From: Castanea sativa
Lineage: Eukaryota; Streptophyta; Magnoliopsida; Fagales; Fagaceae
Direction of reading: 5' to 3'
NCBI RefSeq assembly: GCF_040712315.1
Contig: NC_134015.1
Location: 4,500,445-4,564,444 of the forward strand
Length of the DNA stretch: 64,000 nt
This document shows positions 25,068 through 35,788 of this stretch, one piece after another. The position numbers and the translations under genes were made by a program. Numbering within the stretch: the stretch's first letter is position 1; every line of letters begins with the position of its first letter. The notes below the pieces were generated by a model. It was not told the DNA's origin. It worked only from the letters and a program-made list of their open reading frames with translations, and searched no databases.

Positions 25068-25831
25068 GTGAGATCCTTGATCTCTGCTGTTATGGATAAT
25101 TTTAAGTTTCTGTCTGCTCATGTCTGTGATGATTTGAATAAAAAGAACACTAATGTTTCTGTTGATCTTGTTGATTCCTGTGAAACTCTCCGTAAAGAAT
25201 TAACTAAATCAATGAAAATTGCTAAGAAATTCAAGGAAAAATTAAAATTAGCTAATCTTGAAAAAGAGAAATTGATTGTGAGATTAGATGAATCTAATAA
25301 AAAGAATGAATTTTTGAGAAATCAACTTTCCACTCAAGATAAAAAGCTTGGAACAAAAGTTAGCTGAGGCTGAAGCTAAACTAGAAAATTTGTCTAAAAC
25401 CAAACTTCTTGTTGATAACAAATCTGTTTCCGTTAAGCCTAAAGACAAAATTTATATTCCTCCTTTTAAGAGGAATCATAAAGAAAATGCTTATTTTGCT
25501 AGGTTAGACAAATATAAAAGTTCTGATGTAGATGCTGAAGTTTCTAAACTTATGTCTAAACCCTATTGCTAGAGTATAAAATAAATCTGTTTTTGTGCCT
25601 TCCAGTCACCTTTGTGGTGTTGTTGGTCATATTAGACCAAATTGTGCTTTGTTGAGACAAGAACCAAGGCCTGTGACCGAAAACCCCACTATGAATACTG
25701 ATGTTCCTAAATTTGTTTTTGTTTGTCACTTTTGTGGTGTGTTTGGTCACATTCGTCCTAACTATCATAAATTGAAATTTAAGCATTCTGTGTTTAAGTC
25801 TAGGATATGTGATGATATTTCTCCTCCATAA
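25068..25831 (+). pseudogene. Gag-like protein with coiled coil and two zinc knuckles, broken
   Basis: Three overlapping frames (25068-25367, 25348-25572 and 25595-25831) read as one protein with breaks. First comes a Lys/Glu/Leu-rich coiled coil (KKFKEKLKLANLEKEKLI...QKLAEAEAKLENL), then SVKPKDKIYIPPFKRNHKE, then two CCHC-like knuckles. The knuckles are HLCGVVGHIRPNC, with the first Cys replaced by Ser, and CHFCGVFGHIRPNY, with the last Cys replaced by Tyr. A stop at 25570 separates the coiled coil from the knuckles. Gag would package the element RNA. No pol follows in any frame. Confidence 0.75.
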
Positions 25832-28347
25832 GTCTTGATTATGCTTTTGAAAAATTTAAGTTTGTTGGCTTGTGAAAAGAAATTGCAGGATTTCGGTCTC
25901 TTTTAGAAGAATGGTGTAATCCCTCAAATACACTTTGCTTCTCATGGTTCTTCACCTACAAAGCCAAAGACTCGTGCTATATGAGTGAGAAAGATTCTCT
26001 AATGTGAGTGTTGTTTATTTTTTCTTGATATAATTCTTTCAATTATTTGTGGACATGTTTTTATTTCTATTTTAGGTTGTTTTGTTAAAAAAAATCCAAA
26101 AACATTGAAAATTTTCAACAAAAAAAAAAAATTTATTTTGTGTCTAGCTTTTTTTTTAGGATTACATGAATTATGATATTTCTCCTTGATTTAGAACATG
26201 CTTGATATTGTGGAGAAACGTAGAAAGTATGTGTTGTAAAATTGAGTGCATAAGCTATTTTTGATTTTGTATGAGTATAACTTAGTTTGTACATGTACTC
26301 ATGGGTTAATTAAGAAATTGATATTTCTTGTTTGTGTACCTGCTATAGCTTAATTGAGCACTATCATGCATTGTTGTTGCATTTTGTTCATTTAAGCATA
26401 ATGAATACTTTTTTTTTGTCATAAAAATTTTGAAAATCCAAAAAGATTTTTATTTTTTTGTATTATACATCTTCAAGATGTGTAATTAAGGTTGGCTTAT
26501 GAAATTTACATTTCATGACTGTGTACTTTGTTTAGCTTTGATAAGCTTTATTTTTTTGCACTTTGCTAGTTTATGCTATGTAGTGCTTATATTTTGTGAG
26601 TTGTTTAATGTTTTTAAACACATGCTCTTGATTTTGAAGTCACATTCTTTTTATTGTAAGAAATAAAAAATCCTAGAAGAAATGTATAAATAATCATCTC
26701 ATCATTGTTGCTTGCTAATCATGAACACCTATGTGCAAATCATAAAAGCCATGCACGGCAAGGTGTAGCACTTGCACAACAAAATACTTGAAGTGTTATT
26801 GTACATTAGATATAAGAAGCAAAAAGCAAAAATAAAAACAAAGAAAAATATACTTCAAAAGAAAATGAAAAGGCAAAAAAAAAATTTGCATGGTTGCAAG
26901 CGTGTTTTCTAGGAGATATGAGAGTTATATGATATAACTCTTTAGGTAATAGTCACTTTCAAACTTATGTGATGAATAATGTAGAAAGTGTGTTTATTCT
27001 CTGTTTACATATCATCATGTAAGTGTCTCATACACTTACTAGTTGCACACACCACAAGCAAAACTTTGTTAAACTTGGTACATGTGATTGCGTGTTAAGT
27101 TTTGTGGCCATCCTAAATTTAACTTCTTGATGTGTTTAATGCATTTTGGAGGTGTGAGGAAAGAAAATTTTGATAGAATTTTCTATGGATTGAAATTTTC
27201 TTAGAAAAGATTGATTTTGTAAAACATTTGAAATCATGAACATGCATCTCATATCATAAAAACTGGTTTACAAATGTTTCTGCATAAAATTTCCAAATTT
27301 CAAAGCTCTAAAATTTTTAACTATTCCGACCAATCGAAGGTCTCCCCTGACCGATCGAAAAATGTGAGCTTTTGTGTTCAAAACTCTCTACCTCTCTCGA
27401 TTGATACTCGATTGATGTTCAACCGATCGAAACTGGAAAATTTTCAATTTTTAACCGATCAATCTTTTTATGCATTGCACATATAGATTAGGACATGCAT
27501 TGCATTTTTTTTTCTTTATCCATCTCGCATTTTTGCAGTCATATCTCTTACTGTTTTCACACACATAACGCATACACTTTGCTAAATTGGGTACTCAACT
27601 TAATTTAAAAATTGATTGATTAATTTTTGAAGTCTGCACATGTTAGTATATGCTATCTTTCTTGATGTGTGAACTGGAAAAAAAAAATTGGAAATATATT
27701 TTTTGAGATATGGTGGATAATAAAAGTACAAATATTTTATCTACTATTGAGATTTGTTTATGGGCCACATAGTGTCAAGTTTGCTTATATTAAAAGAGAA
27801 AATATTTTTTTTCATGTGTATCCTCGGATTATTTTTTGGTTAGGTTTGTGTCTTTTTAGTTTTTATTTAGGGGGAGTTGAAACTGCTTTTGAAAGGGGGA
27901 GAAAATAAAAAAGTTTTTGATGTATATAACTTAGAGGGAGAGTTAGTTTACATATTTGTTATTTGTTGTTATTGCATATTAGTTATTTACTGTTTATCAG
28001 TCTTTATTTCCACACATGTAGTGATGTGCTCTTTTGAGTGTTTCAGGAAAGATAGGTATATTCTGATCAAGACCTTTTGCCTCTTATTGCAACTTCTAGG
28101 TTAGGAGTCTTAGATTGGGATTTGTGATATAATTGGACATTTATTGTAATTGGGCACTCATTCAGTGATGTGCTCTTTTAAGTGTTTCAAGAAAGACAGG
28201 TACATTCTGATCAAGACCTTCTGCCTCTTATTGCAACTTCTAAGTTAGGAGTCTTAGATTGGAATTTGTGATGTAATTAGGCATTTATTGTAATTGGGTT
28301 GTTGTATTTGAGCATTTCATATTGTATGTAAGTTTTGTTACGGATCG
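25832..28347 (+). other. Non-coding interior of the gag-only element
   Basis: AT-rich with no pol motif. A 144-bp tandem duplication starts with GTGATGTGCTCTTTT at 28021 and 28165. GATCGAA/CGATCGA-type strings recur near 27320-27460. Confidence 0.65.
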
Positions 28348-28361
28348 CCAAAGGGAGATAT
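28348..28361 (+). promoter_or_regulatory. Gag-only element, polypurine tract
   Basis: CCAAAGGGAGATAT abuts the 3' LTR. Confidence 0.8.
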
Positions 28362-29173
28362 TGTTAGGTTCTAAAAATTTAGAACAATTGGCAAACCATG
28401 AGCACAAACTTGTCTAGGTATAGATCTTAGAGTTTATTAGACAATGCTCAAAATATTACAAGTCAGAACACAAGAACATACAAGTTATAGAAAGAAGAAT
28501 TCAAATTTTGTGAAATCCAACCAATTGAAAATTAGATCCAACCAATCGAAAATTGCAAAAAATCAAATTTCTGTAAAATTTTATTTCAGCTCAAACTCTG
28601 TTTAAACATTTTGGATTTCAAGTGAAACACTTCTAATATATAAAAGAAAACCCTATCTACGTTTTTAGAGCTTTTGAGAGATTTTGGAGGTGTTCTTATG
28701 AGATCTAAGAGGTATTGTGTCTTCCTCTATCAAAGTCATTACTAGAAATCACTCTCATATCATTAGATCCAGTATATCTCAAAGTTACAAGCAAGGGTGC
28801 TTGTGTTGGTGTAAATCCGAGAAGAGAAAAAGTCCATGGATTCGGAGCTTGCACATGGTCGTGTCAGTAAGTTACTACATGAGGTAGTAATAAATTTAGG
28901 GTTAAATCTGATTGTAAAAACTTCAATCCTCTTATAGTGAATTTAATTTACCTTGAGAATAGGTAGGACATATCCTCCCCAGGTTTTTACCTTAAAACGG
29001 TTCATTTCATCGGTTTTTCTTGGTCATCATATCGTAGTGTTATTTACTTTTCCACTTTGTGCATCATATGATATATGCTTGTTTAATCTAGATTTGAATA
29101 ATTAACTTAAGTAATCACTCGGCTAATATATTGGGTTAAACAATCTAGTTTAAGGGGTCTAAACGAACAAACA
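28362..29173 (+). repeat. Gag-only element, 3' LTR (812 bp)
   Basis: Starts TGTTAGGTTC, ends CGAACAAACA, and is followed by ATATC. Confidence 0.85.
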
Positions 29174-29178
29174 ATATC

Positions 29179-31868
29179 ATAATTAATGGGTTTATAAACT
29201 ACGGATTCTATGAAGTTTCTTCTAAATATTTAAAGCAAGAAGGGAAATGTCAACTTATTGTGAACAATAACAGATGCAAGCATTCTTGTTCTTAAATTTG
29301 TTACAAAGGCAATTGAGGGCAATGATCTAATTCTGAGGTATTGAGGTTGACAAAGTGATTATGCACCAAATCTTTAATCATTCAAGTACAATATAACCAA
29401 TTCAATGTCTCTAATGTGGATGGCCGTCCCATTATGGTGGTGATCACAGACTACATAACAAAGTCTATAGAGAGAAAATTGTATGTCCAAATGAATGCCC
29501 AAGGCATTTATAAGCAAGCATATACCTCCCGGGATTAAACTTTTATATATATAAACAGATACACTTATTCTAAGAGTCATATTGTTTATCCAAATACTAT
29601 TTTGTTATTAATTCACTACAGAAAAACTACCAGACATTTGTTAAGTAATGGTGTAATACCATTCACCAAGTGAGAGTGAGCTTCTATGTCTGTGTGGGAA
29701 TGCACCATGTTATAGTGTGATTACCCATCTCAACCGCACAATAACAGTTCTAACTAAAATTATCTGTTATTCCGTCCTGGCTTTGAAGAGCCAAAAATTC
29801 TTCCCCACCCAAAATGTCTTGTAATTGACTGATTGGTTTGACAGATTTCTATCGAGTGGTACATTGAGAGAATCTTTTGGACCTCATTAAGGCGGGCCAG
29901 GATTCCCCTATTCAAGCAAAAAATGTTACCTAACACCTTCTTGATTGGATTGTATGAAATGAATGAACAGTAGCCAAATTGGCCGTCATTCGTAAAAGTT
30001 GTAGAGTTAAGAGGGAAGCAGCAACTGCCATAGGCCCACACCCCGCCACCGCTCATCTAACCGTCATTGTCTTCCTTGTTAAGCTTATATACAATCTTGT
30101 CAAATCACTAGCTTTCCTTTTTCTTTTTCTTTGTTTTCAATTCCACATTAGTTAAAATGGAGGAGCTCCTTTAGGAATCTATATATAATACTGTTTTACT
30201 ATCCTGTGAAATTTCTATGATGAATTCCCCTCCTCGGAACTTTCTAATTTGCTAAGCTTTGAGAGAATGATGCTTCTGATATGCTATCTCATAGGCTTAT
30301 GGACTCTAATGCTATGCCTGCTTTGGCTAAATAGTTTCTTAATGCATTATCCTTTTTTTTTATATAAAAAAATGTAATACTTTTTTATTCTCTTATCAAT
30401 ACAATTTCTATCGTTTATAATCTCTTTTAATCATCAAAAAAAAGGGGTAAAAGAAAGTCATATTAATTTGTCAATATACACACACCCCTCGCATTGACGC
30501 CCTCTCTTAAAAAGAGCAATTGACAAGAAGTCAAGAACACAGTATATTTTATGATCTTTTTTATTTTTTAACCGACAATATTTTATGATCTCTTTCCAAT
30601 AACGTTGTTGGTAACTGGCAAGTTGGTTTGAAAGGAATATGAGCTCATGATTGTCACCATCATAATTCATATCACAGTGTGCCTTTATTTTTATAAGTAA
30701 TATTTGCATAAACCTCTTTGACCACGGAATGGGTGTGATGGAAAGAATTAATGCAAGATTAACAACAAATTGAATATTCATTCATCTTCTAGCAGCAATA
30801 GCCAGCTATATATTACAGATGGAAAAAGAAAAACTAGAAGGCTGGAACAACAAAATAAAGATGCCAACTTCGATTCTCAAAAAGAAAAACTAAAGCAATT
30901 CAATGACGTCCGATCTGGCCCGTCTGGTCAAAAAATTATAGTTCGTTTGAATGGAGGAAGAGTAGAGTAGAGTAAAGTTGACCTAATTTTTTGGTCAACT
31001 CTACTCTACTCTGATTTGCACTCCCTCTATCTCTCTTAATCCAAATATGCTATTAAGTAAAACTTTAAAAAGTTGAGAAGGGTCGGCCAATGCTGTTAAA
31101 GGGGGCGGATGTATAGGCCGTGTTGTAATTAAATTTTACACTATTGACTAGAAATTTGGAAATTTTGAATAGGTCACAACCACTAGAAACTTACAAAGTG
31201 CGTGTGATAAGGCTAGTATATATATATTGTAGTAATTAATATTACTTTTTACTATAACAAATAAATTATATAGATTAATTAATATAATTTTTTAATTATT
31301 TATAAAAAAAATTGTGTTTTAAAATATTCAAAATAAGTAGACAGATTCTTTTTAAGAACAAATTTGGTTATTCAGCAAATAAAATTACCTTCCTAGAACC
31401 TTCATTTTAAATCATTTTTCCAATTCCTAAGCTCCCACCCATGGGGCCACCTCTACTCCTCAACTTTTCCATTGCATTTAGTAAGTTTACAATACTTCTT
31501 TCTTCTTAGTTGTTTAGTCTCTTAACTATGTCTTCGTCTTCTTTCTTCTCAATTCTTCTTTTTTAGAAGTTAAAGATGATATTCTTCAAATAATTGATTT
31601 TGTTTAGATCAAAGAATTTTTTAAGGTACCAATATTTATAAGGATTTTTCAGATTTTTTGTTCTTTGGTCACAAGGATGTATCAGTTTTTTAGAGTTTCA
31701 ATGGAAACTTTTTTTTTTCTACTACCCCTTCTTTTTCAAAATTTTAGAGTCTCTTCTACTTAAGAGCCTTAGACAATGACCTAATTGGCCTAGTGGATGG
31801 GCCGTTCGTGATTTGGATCCTTGTGTAGCTACTATACCCCTGGGGAAGTGTGACTCAACGTTCCCTAT
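29179..31868. other. Intergenic upstream of the EG45 gene
   Basis: No gene is recognised. A 98-codon minus ORF at 29760-30056 and a 107-codon minus ORF at 30458-30781 have no family I recognise. A strong hairpin lies at 30959-31012. The rest is AT-rich. Confidence 0.55.
30959..31012. repeat. Inverted repeat (hairpin, stem about 22 bp)
   Basis: AGAGTAGAGTAGAGTAAAG then TTGACC are mirrored by GGTCAA and CTCTACTCTACTCT around a loop of about 8 bases (TAATTTTT). The core TTGACC/GGTCAA is also a W-box sequence, which may be coincidence. Confidence 0.85.
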
Positions 31869-31875
31869 TATAAAT
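31869..31875 (+). promoter_or_regulatory. Candidate TATA box of the EG45 gene
   Basis: TATAAAT lies 172 bp before the ATG at 32048. Placement allows a leader of about 140 bases, which is inference without transcript data. Confidence 0.5.
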
Positions 31876-32047
31876 GGTTTCTTCTACTCTCTTGTTCTCT
31901 CAACTCTCATGATTAATTTCAATGCAAGGAAAAACATTATTGATTAAATACCAGATAACCAAGGAAAAGAAGCCATTTCTTAATTTTCCAACTCCCTTTA
32001 TACCCTCAACAAGTCCCAAGCCACTACTCACTCACAAGTAGAGAAAA

Positions 32048-32583
32048 ATGAATCCTACGTCACAGCCACGACTTCAATGGTTATTATTTCTCAAGTTATT
32101 CTGTGTTTCACTGTTCCTCCATTTCCATACCTCTTATGGTGATGTTGGCACTGCAGCGCTGTATTCTCCCCCATATTTACACACAGCATGTTATGGAAGC
32201 GATGCATCTCAGTTCCCATCCAGCAACTTGTTCGCGGCAGCCGGTGATAGAATATGGGACAATGGTGCAGTTTGTGGGAGGCAGTATTTGGTAAGGTGCA
32301 TCACTAGTACTTCAACACCAGATGCTTGTAATCAAAACCAGACAATTCTGATCAAGATTGTTGATTACATGGGTCGACCACCTTTTGCCCTCTCAACTTA
32401 TAACACCACCATGGTTTTGTCCAACACAGCTTTTGGGTCTATTGCAAATTCATCAACTGCTTCTTCCTATATCAATATAGAGTTTGAACAGTAAGTTTTT
32501 TCAATACCCTTCCTGTTTTCTTTTCCTATATCAATATATATGGTATAACACTAAAATTAGTGCAGTTCTTCTCCAAAAAAAAA

Positions 32584-32619
<36 letters not shown>

Positions 32620-33244
32620 GGAAGTTTACTTATCTCTGTTTGGCTGTTTCCTCAAAATTTCTTTAAGCCAATATATGGTCTTAGCTTGTTGCCTAAAAAT
32701 GCCTTTATTTTCTTCATTTTATATGCTATATATTTTCTTCCTTAATTACTTGGCATTAATTATTGCTCAAGAGAGCGTTGTGTGTAGTATAACTTGCTAA
32801 TCCTCCCTTAAAAGCTATCATAACTTTTGAATTTGTAGTGTGTCTTTGTGTTAGAACCACTTTCTTTCTCTCTTGTATGTATTTGTTTCTCAAAAAATCA
32901 ATCAGCTATTCAAATGGGTGTGTGTATGTTGTGTGCACACGCTAGGTTATTTATATACATGTTGGTTACTTTGGTATAGTAAATCAAACTCTCTGTTTTG
33001 CACTTGCTTTATACTAATATTGATTTTGCTTTTTAGTTTTGAAGCTCGGTGGCCTCTGAATTCAAGCACGAAGATGGAGGGGAGGAAGAACCAATATGTA
33101 GCCAATAAAGAAGAGATTCCAGCTGGTCCGTATTCTCCTCCTTCTGATCCAAGGATTCATGGTGAAGATGTTCCACTTGGTAGAGGTCCGGTCCCACCCT
33201 CTGACCCTAACCCCATCACCGATGATGCCAGTAGCCAACCCTGA
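32048..33244 (+). CDS. Secreted EG45-like (plant natriuretic peptide-like) protein with proline-rich peptide-like tail, two exons
   Basis: Exons 32048-32490 and 33037-33244, GT-AG intron of 546 bp, 216 residues. Residues 1-31 form a signal peptide. Residues 33-147 are an EG45/double-psi-beta-barrel domain: GTAALYSPPY, TACYG, IWDNGAVCGRQYLV and IKIVDY, with Cys at 48, 76, 84 and 94. The usual CPxC segment after KIVD is missing. Such proteins are apoplastic and relate to expansins and PNPs. Exon 2 joins in phase 2 and adds residues 148-216, with two related motifs, GPYSPPSDPRI (178-188) and GPVPPSDPNPI (198-208), that recall IDA/CLE peptides. If the intron is retained, translation stops at 32492-32494, inside the donor GTAAGT, giving a normal-sized 148-residue EG45 protein. 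Exon 2 is supported by its preserved frame in the paralogue at 54742. Domain call firm; tail function inferred. Confidence 0.8.
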
Positions 33245-33767
33245 TCATGACTTCATGAGATGTGTAGTCCAGTTGGTGGATAAAACTTCTTGTTTTAATG
33301 GTGTTTCTCTACAATAGTTCTCTGCCAATGCTTTTTGTATATAAAAAAAAAAACTATAAACATATGTTCTAGTCTTTGTTTTTGTCCTTAATGAAACTAA
33401 TAAGTTGTTTGTGCGACGTACGAATAATATTGTAATATTTTATGTAAGATAATTTTTGAGAATGTTATTTATATATATCATAATATACTTGTTATAGAAT
33501 TTTGTTAGTAATGAATTCATTGTCCGTAGGAGTTTTAACAGCTTGATGATGGTGAGAGGCCAACATGACATCGGTGACGGCTCTTTAGATTCCTTTCTTT
33601 CTCTCTCTTACAAATGCTTTGTCAATCTCAAATATTTTATTTTAGTAATATTGAAAAAATGTGTTTTATTTAAAACAATGACAAACCTTATTGACAGATT
33701 ATAGCTATGTAGCACTGGAAACAGGAAATAAATAGATTAACCATACTTATTTATAATAACAATATAC
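33245..33767. other. 3' UTR and downstream spacer of the EG45 gene
   Basis: At 33300-33372 the sequence matches the paralogue's 3' region at 55070-55136 plus 56185-56210, including the uninterrupted CTATAAACATATG that is the empty site of the hAT-like insertion. No clear poly(A) signal was pinned down. Confidence 0.6.
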
Positions 33768-34160
33768 GGTCAAAATGGCAAAATAACCCTTGTGCCCAAA
33801 ACAAGTGTCAAAATACTCATGTTTTGGAACTATTTAGAAAAATGCTTCTGTTTTAAACTCGATTTTCTAAAAATCGAGTTTCAATAAAAAAAATTCGATT
33901 TTATAAAATCGAGTTATAAGCAAAAACTTACATTGAACTCAAGTTCCATTCAAGGAACTCGAGTTCATGGAACTTGAGTTCCATGTAAGTTCTTGCAAGT
34001 AACTCGATTTTCGTTAAATTGAGTTTTTCATTGAAACTCGATTTTTTTAAAAATCGTGTTTCAAAATAGGGGCATATTCTTAAATAGTTTCAAAACAATA
34101 GCATTTTGCTGGAACTTTTGGACGATACGAGTATTTTGTCATTTTGGCCTAACAATATAC
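33757..34160. mobile_element. Mutator-type MITE, self-complementary, 382 bp (33768-34149) with 11-bp target duplication
   Basis: TAACAATATAC occurs at 33757-33767 and 34150-34160. The termini GGTCAAAATGGCAAAATA and TATTTTGTCATTTTGGCC are inverted repeats. The interior is largely self-complementary: arms with AACTCGATTTT...AAAATCGAG lie on both sides (33857-33915 and 34006-34060), around a central palindromic part with GAACTCAAGTTCC and GGAACTTGAGTTC. No coding sequence. The length of target duplication (9-11 bp) points to Mutator-like enzymes. Confidence 0.85.
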
Positions 34161-35215
34161 ATATTTATTTGTAGGCTTAGTTATATACATTTCAGGTCTC
34201 TTGGTTTCTAGATTGTAGACATTGTATATAAGGATTGCTATCCCCAGTAACCCTAGTAATAATATTGTGTCATTTTCACAATTCACATCATTCTACTTTT
34301 TGTCCTACACGATTGCTGCCTCAGCATTATTGCCATCAAGCCAAAATTTTCAATCCGACGAACAAGGACATCTTAACGGACAAGCCTTCATTGGTAGTAG
34401 AGTAGGTTACTTTCTTTTACTAAAAAAAAAAAAAATCTTACTTTCTCCTGCTAACTCCAAATTTCGTATAGAAATGGGAGAAATAATACTGGGTGGTTAT
34501 AAAAACAAGGGTAAATATTGTTTCTTATCATAAAACGCCCACACACACGTGTGTACGAGTGTGTGTATATATATATATATATATATTGTTTCTTTGTTGT
34601 TTCCCATTTTGAACAAAATATGTTCTAAAATCCTTTCTGCAAGTAATTGGTCAATGATTAAGGCATGCCAGATTGTTTTAATGTTCTTCAACTAGTAAAC
34701 ATATTAAGGTATGTCACAAAGTTTAGAATTGCTAAATGATTGAGCAACATGTAGAATTGTTTCATTTCTATTTGTACTTTGGAGGTTTGGGTTCGATTTT
34801 TCATTTTATTTTTGGTTAAACGATGAGCTAGCTAGAGTGAGGCTCTTCACGTACCCCAACAACATAAGGAACAACTGGACTATTGGGTTTGGTAAAGCTT
34901 TTAAGGGTATTTGGGTATTTCACGTTTAAGATAATGGAATTCATGTACTTAATTGGGTTGGATAGTTAGGGTTGTTTAGACATTTTAACTCAGAAAGGGA
35001 TGCTAATCTTCAAAAATTCCCCCCCTAAGCAAAAGACAAGTTAGTCCACACAAAATTATGAGAGTATTATAATATGCACAACTAATTTGAACTCTACGTA
35101 TATAATTTAGATGGCGGGTAGTATTGTAACTCCAAATAGTATATAATTATATGATTTTTAAATTACACACAAGCTTGTAATTTCATTCTTTAAAAAAACC
35201 ATATAATTTATGATA
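34161..35215. other. Intergenic, nothing recognised
   Basis: A 103-codon plus ORF at 34222-34533 has no recognised domain. An AT microsatellite lies at about 34566-34587. Confidence 0.55.
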
Positions 35216-35220
35216 AATAG

Positions 35221-35711
35221 TGATGGACCCAATAAATGCCATTGTCTAGACGAACCTCTCAAACACCGTCATCCACACAGACCTAGCATGGACGATGAAA
35301 GAGAAGCCATAAAGAGAGCATTCAATATCCCGAACGGTTTCAAATCAGCAAGAAGATCGTTGGGATACCCATCAAAGTCCACATTGAATGTGCCTAAAAG
35401 CATTACAAAAGAGGCACTTATCCCACCATAAATGGAATACAACAACTAGGAGAAAAGCAGGTATATATAGGCATTTGAGAACCGAACAAGGTACACACAA
35501 ATACTTAATCCTTTTAATGCTCATTTTTGCTCTCACAACCAAGCCCTCTTTGCAAAATCCATTCATTGACTTTATCATAGGAGACTCTACCGTCGGCACC
35601 ACACCGGTAACCACTCAGAGAGGACTCTGTTCTTAACCTTGTAGGTACGAAGACAAGCCAGTGCTGACCTATCTGGACAAACCTAACCGACTAACGATCT
35701 CGGCATCATCA
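35221..35711 (+). repeat. gypsy-2 5' LTR (491 bp)
   Basis: TG...CA termini. It matches 44315-44803 along its length; by eye about one base in ten differs over the first 150. Confidence 0.9.
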
Positions 35712-35714
35712 ATT

Positions 35715-35732
35715 TGGCGCCGTCTGTGGGAA
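35715..35732 (+). promoter_or_regulatory. gypsy-2 primer-binding site
   Basis: TGGCGCCGTCTGTGGGAA lies 3 bp after the LTR, the usual primer-site sequence of many plant gypsy elements. Confidence 0.85.
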
Positions 35733-35788
35733 ACGACAATTTTGTACTTAGATTCCAAAGTGTAGTTCCATTTAACTCTAAAGTCCAA

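Larger units (their letters stand above)
24289..29173 (+). mobile_element. Non-autonomous LTR retrotransposon with gag only (4.9 kb)
   Basis: Direct LTRs lie at 24289-25022 and 28362-29173, with a tRNA-Met-type primer site and a polypurine tract. Flanks are ATATT (24284-24288) and ATATC (29174-29178), a target duplication with one mismatch. The 3.3-kb interior encodes a gag-like coiled coil and two zinc knuckles, but no protease, integrase, RT or RNase H was seen. The architecture fits TR-GAG-type elements, mobilised by a partner's enzymes. A secondary pol deletion from a copia element is the alternative. Confidence 0.8.

Noticed and set aside
29760..30056. 98-codon minus-strand ORF as a possible gene
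   Set aside because: No signal peptide, domain or splice context recognised; no paralogue in the window.
31790..31860. TTGGCCTAGTGGATGGG, an A-box-like string suggesting a SINE
   Set aside because: No B box at the right spacing and no tail or target duplication.
35210..35636. ORFs in the gypsy-2 LTR
   Set aside because: The same ORF recurs in the 3' LTR (44244-44525); it is repeated LTR sequence without a known domain.
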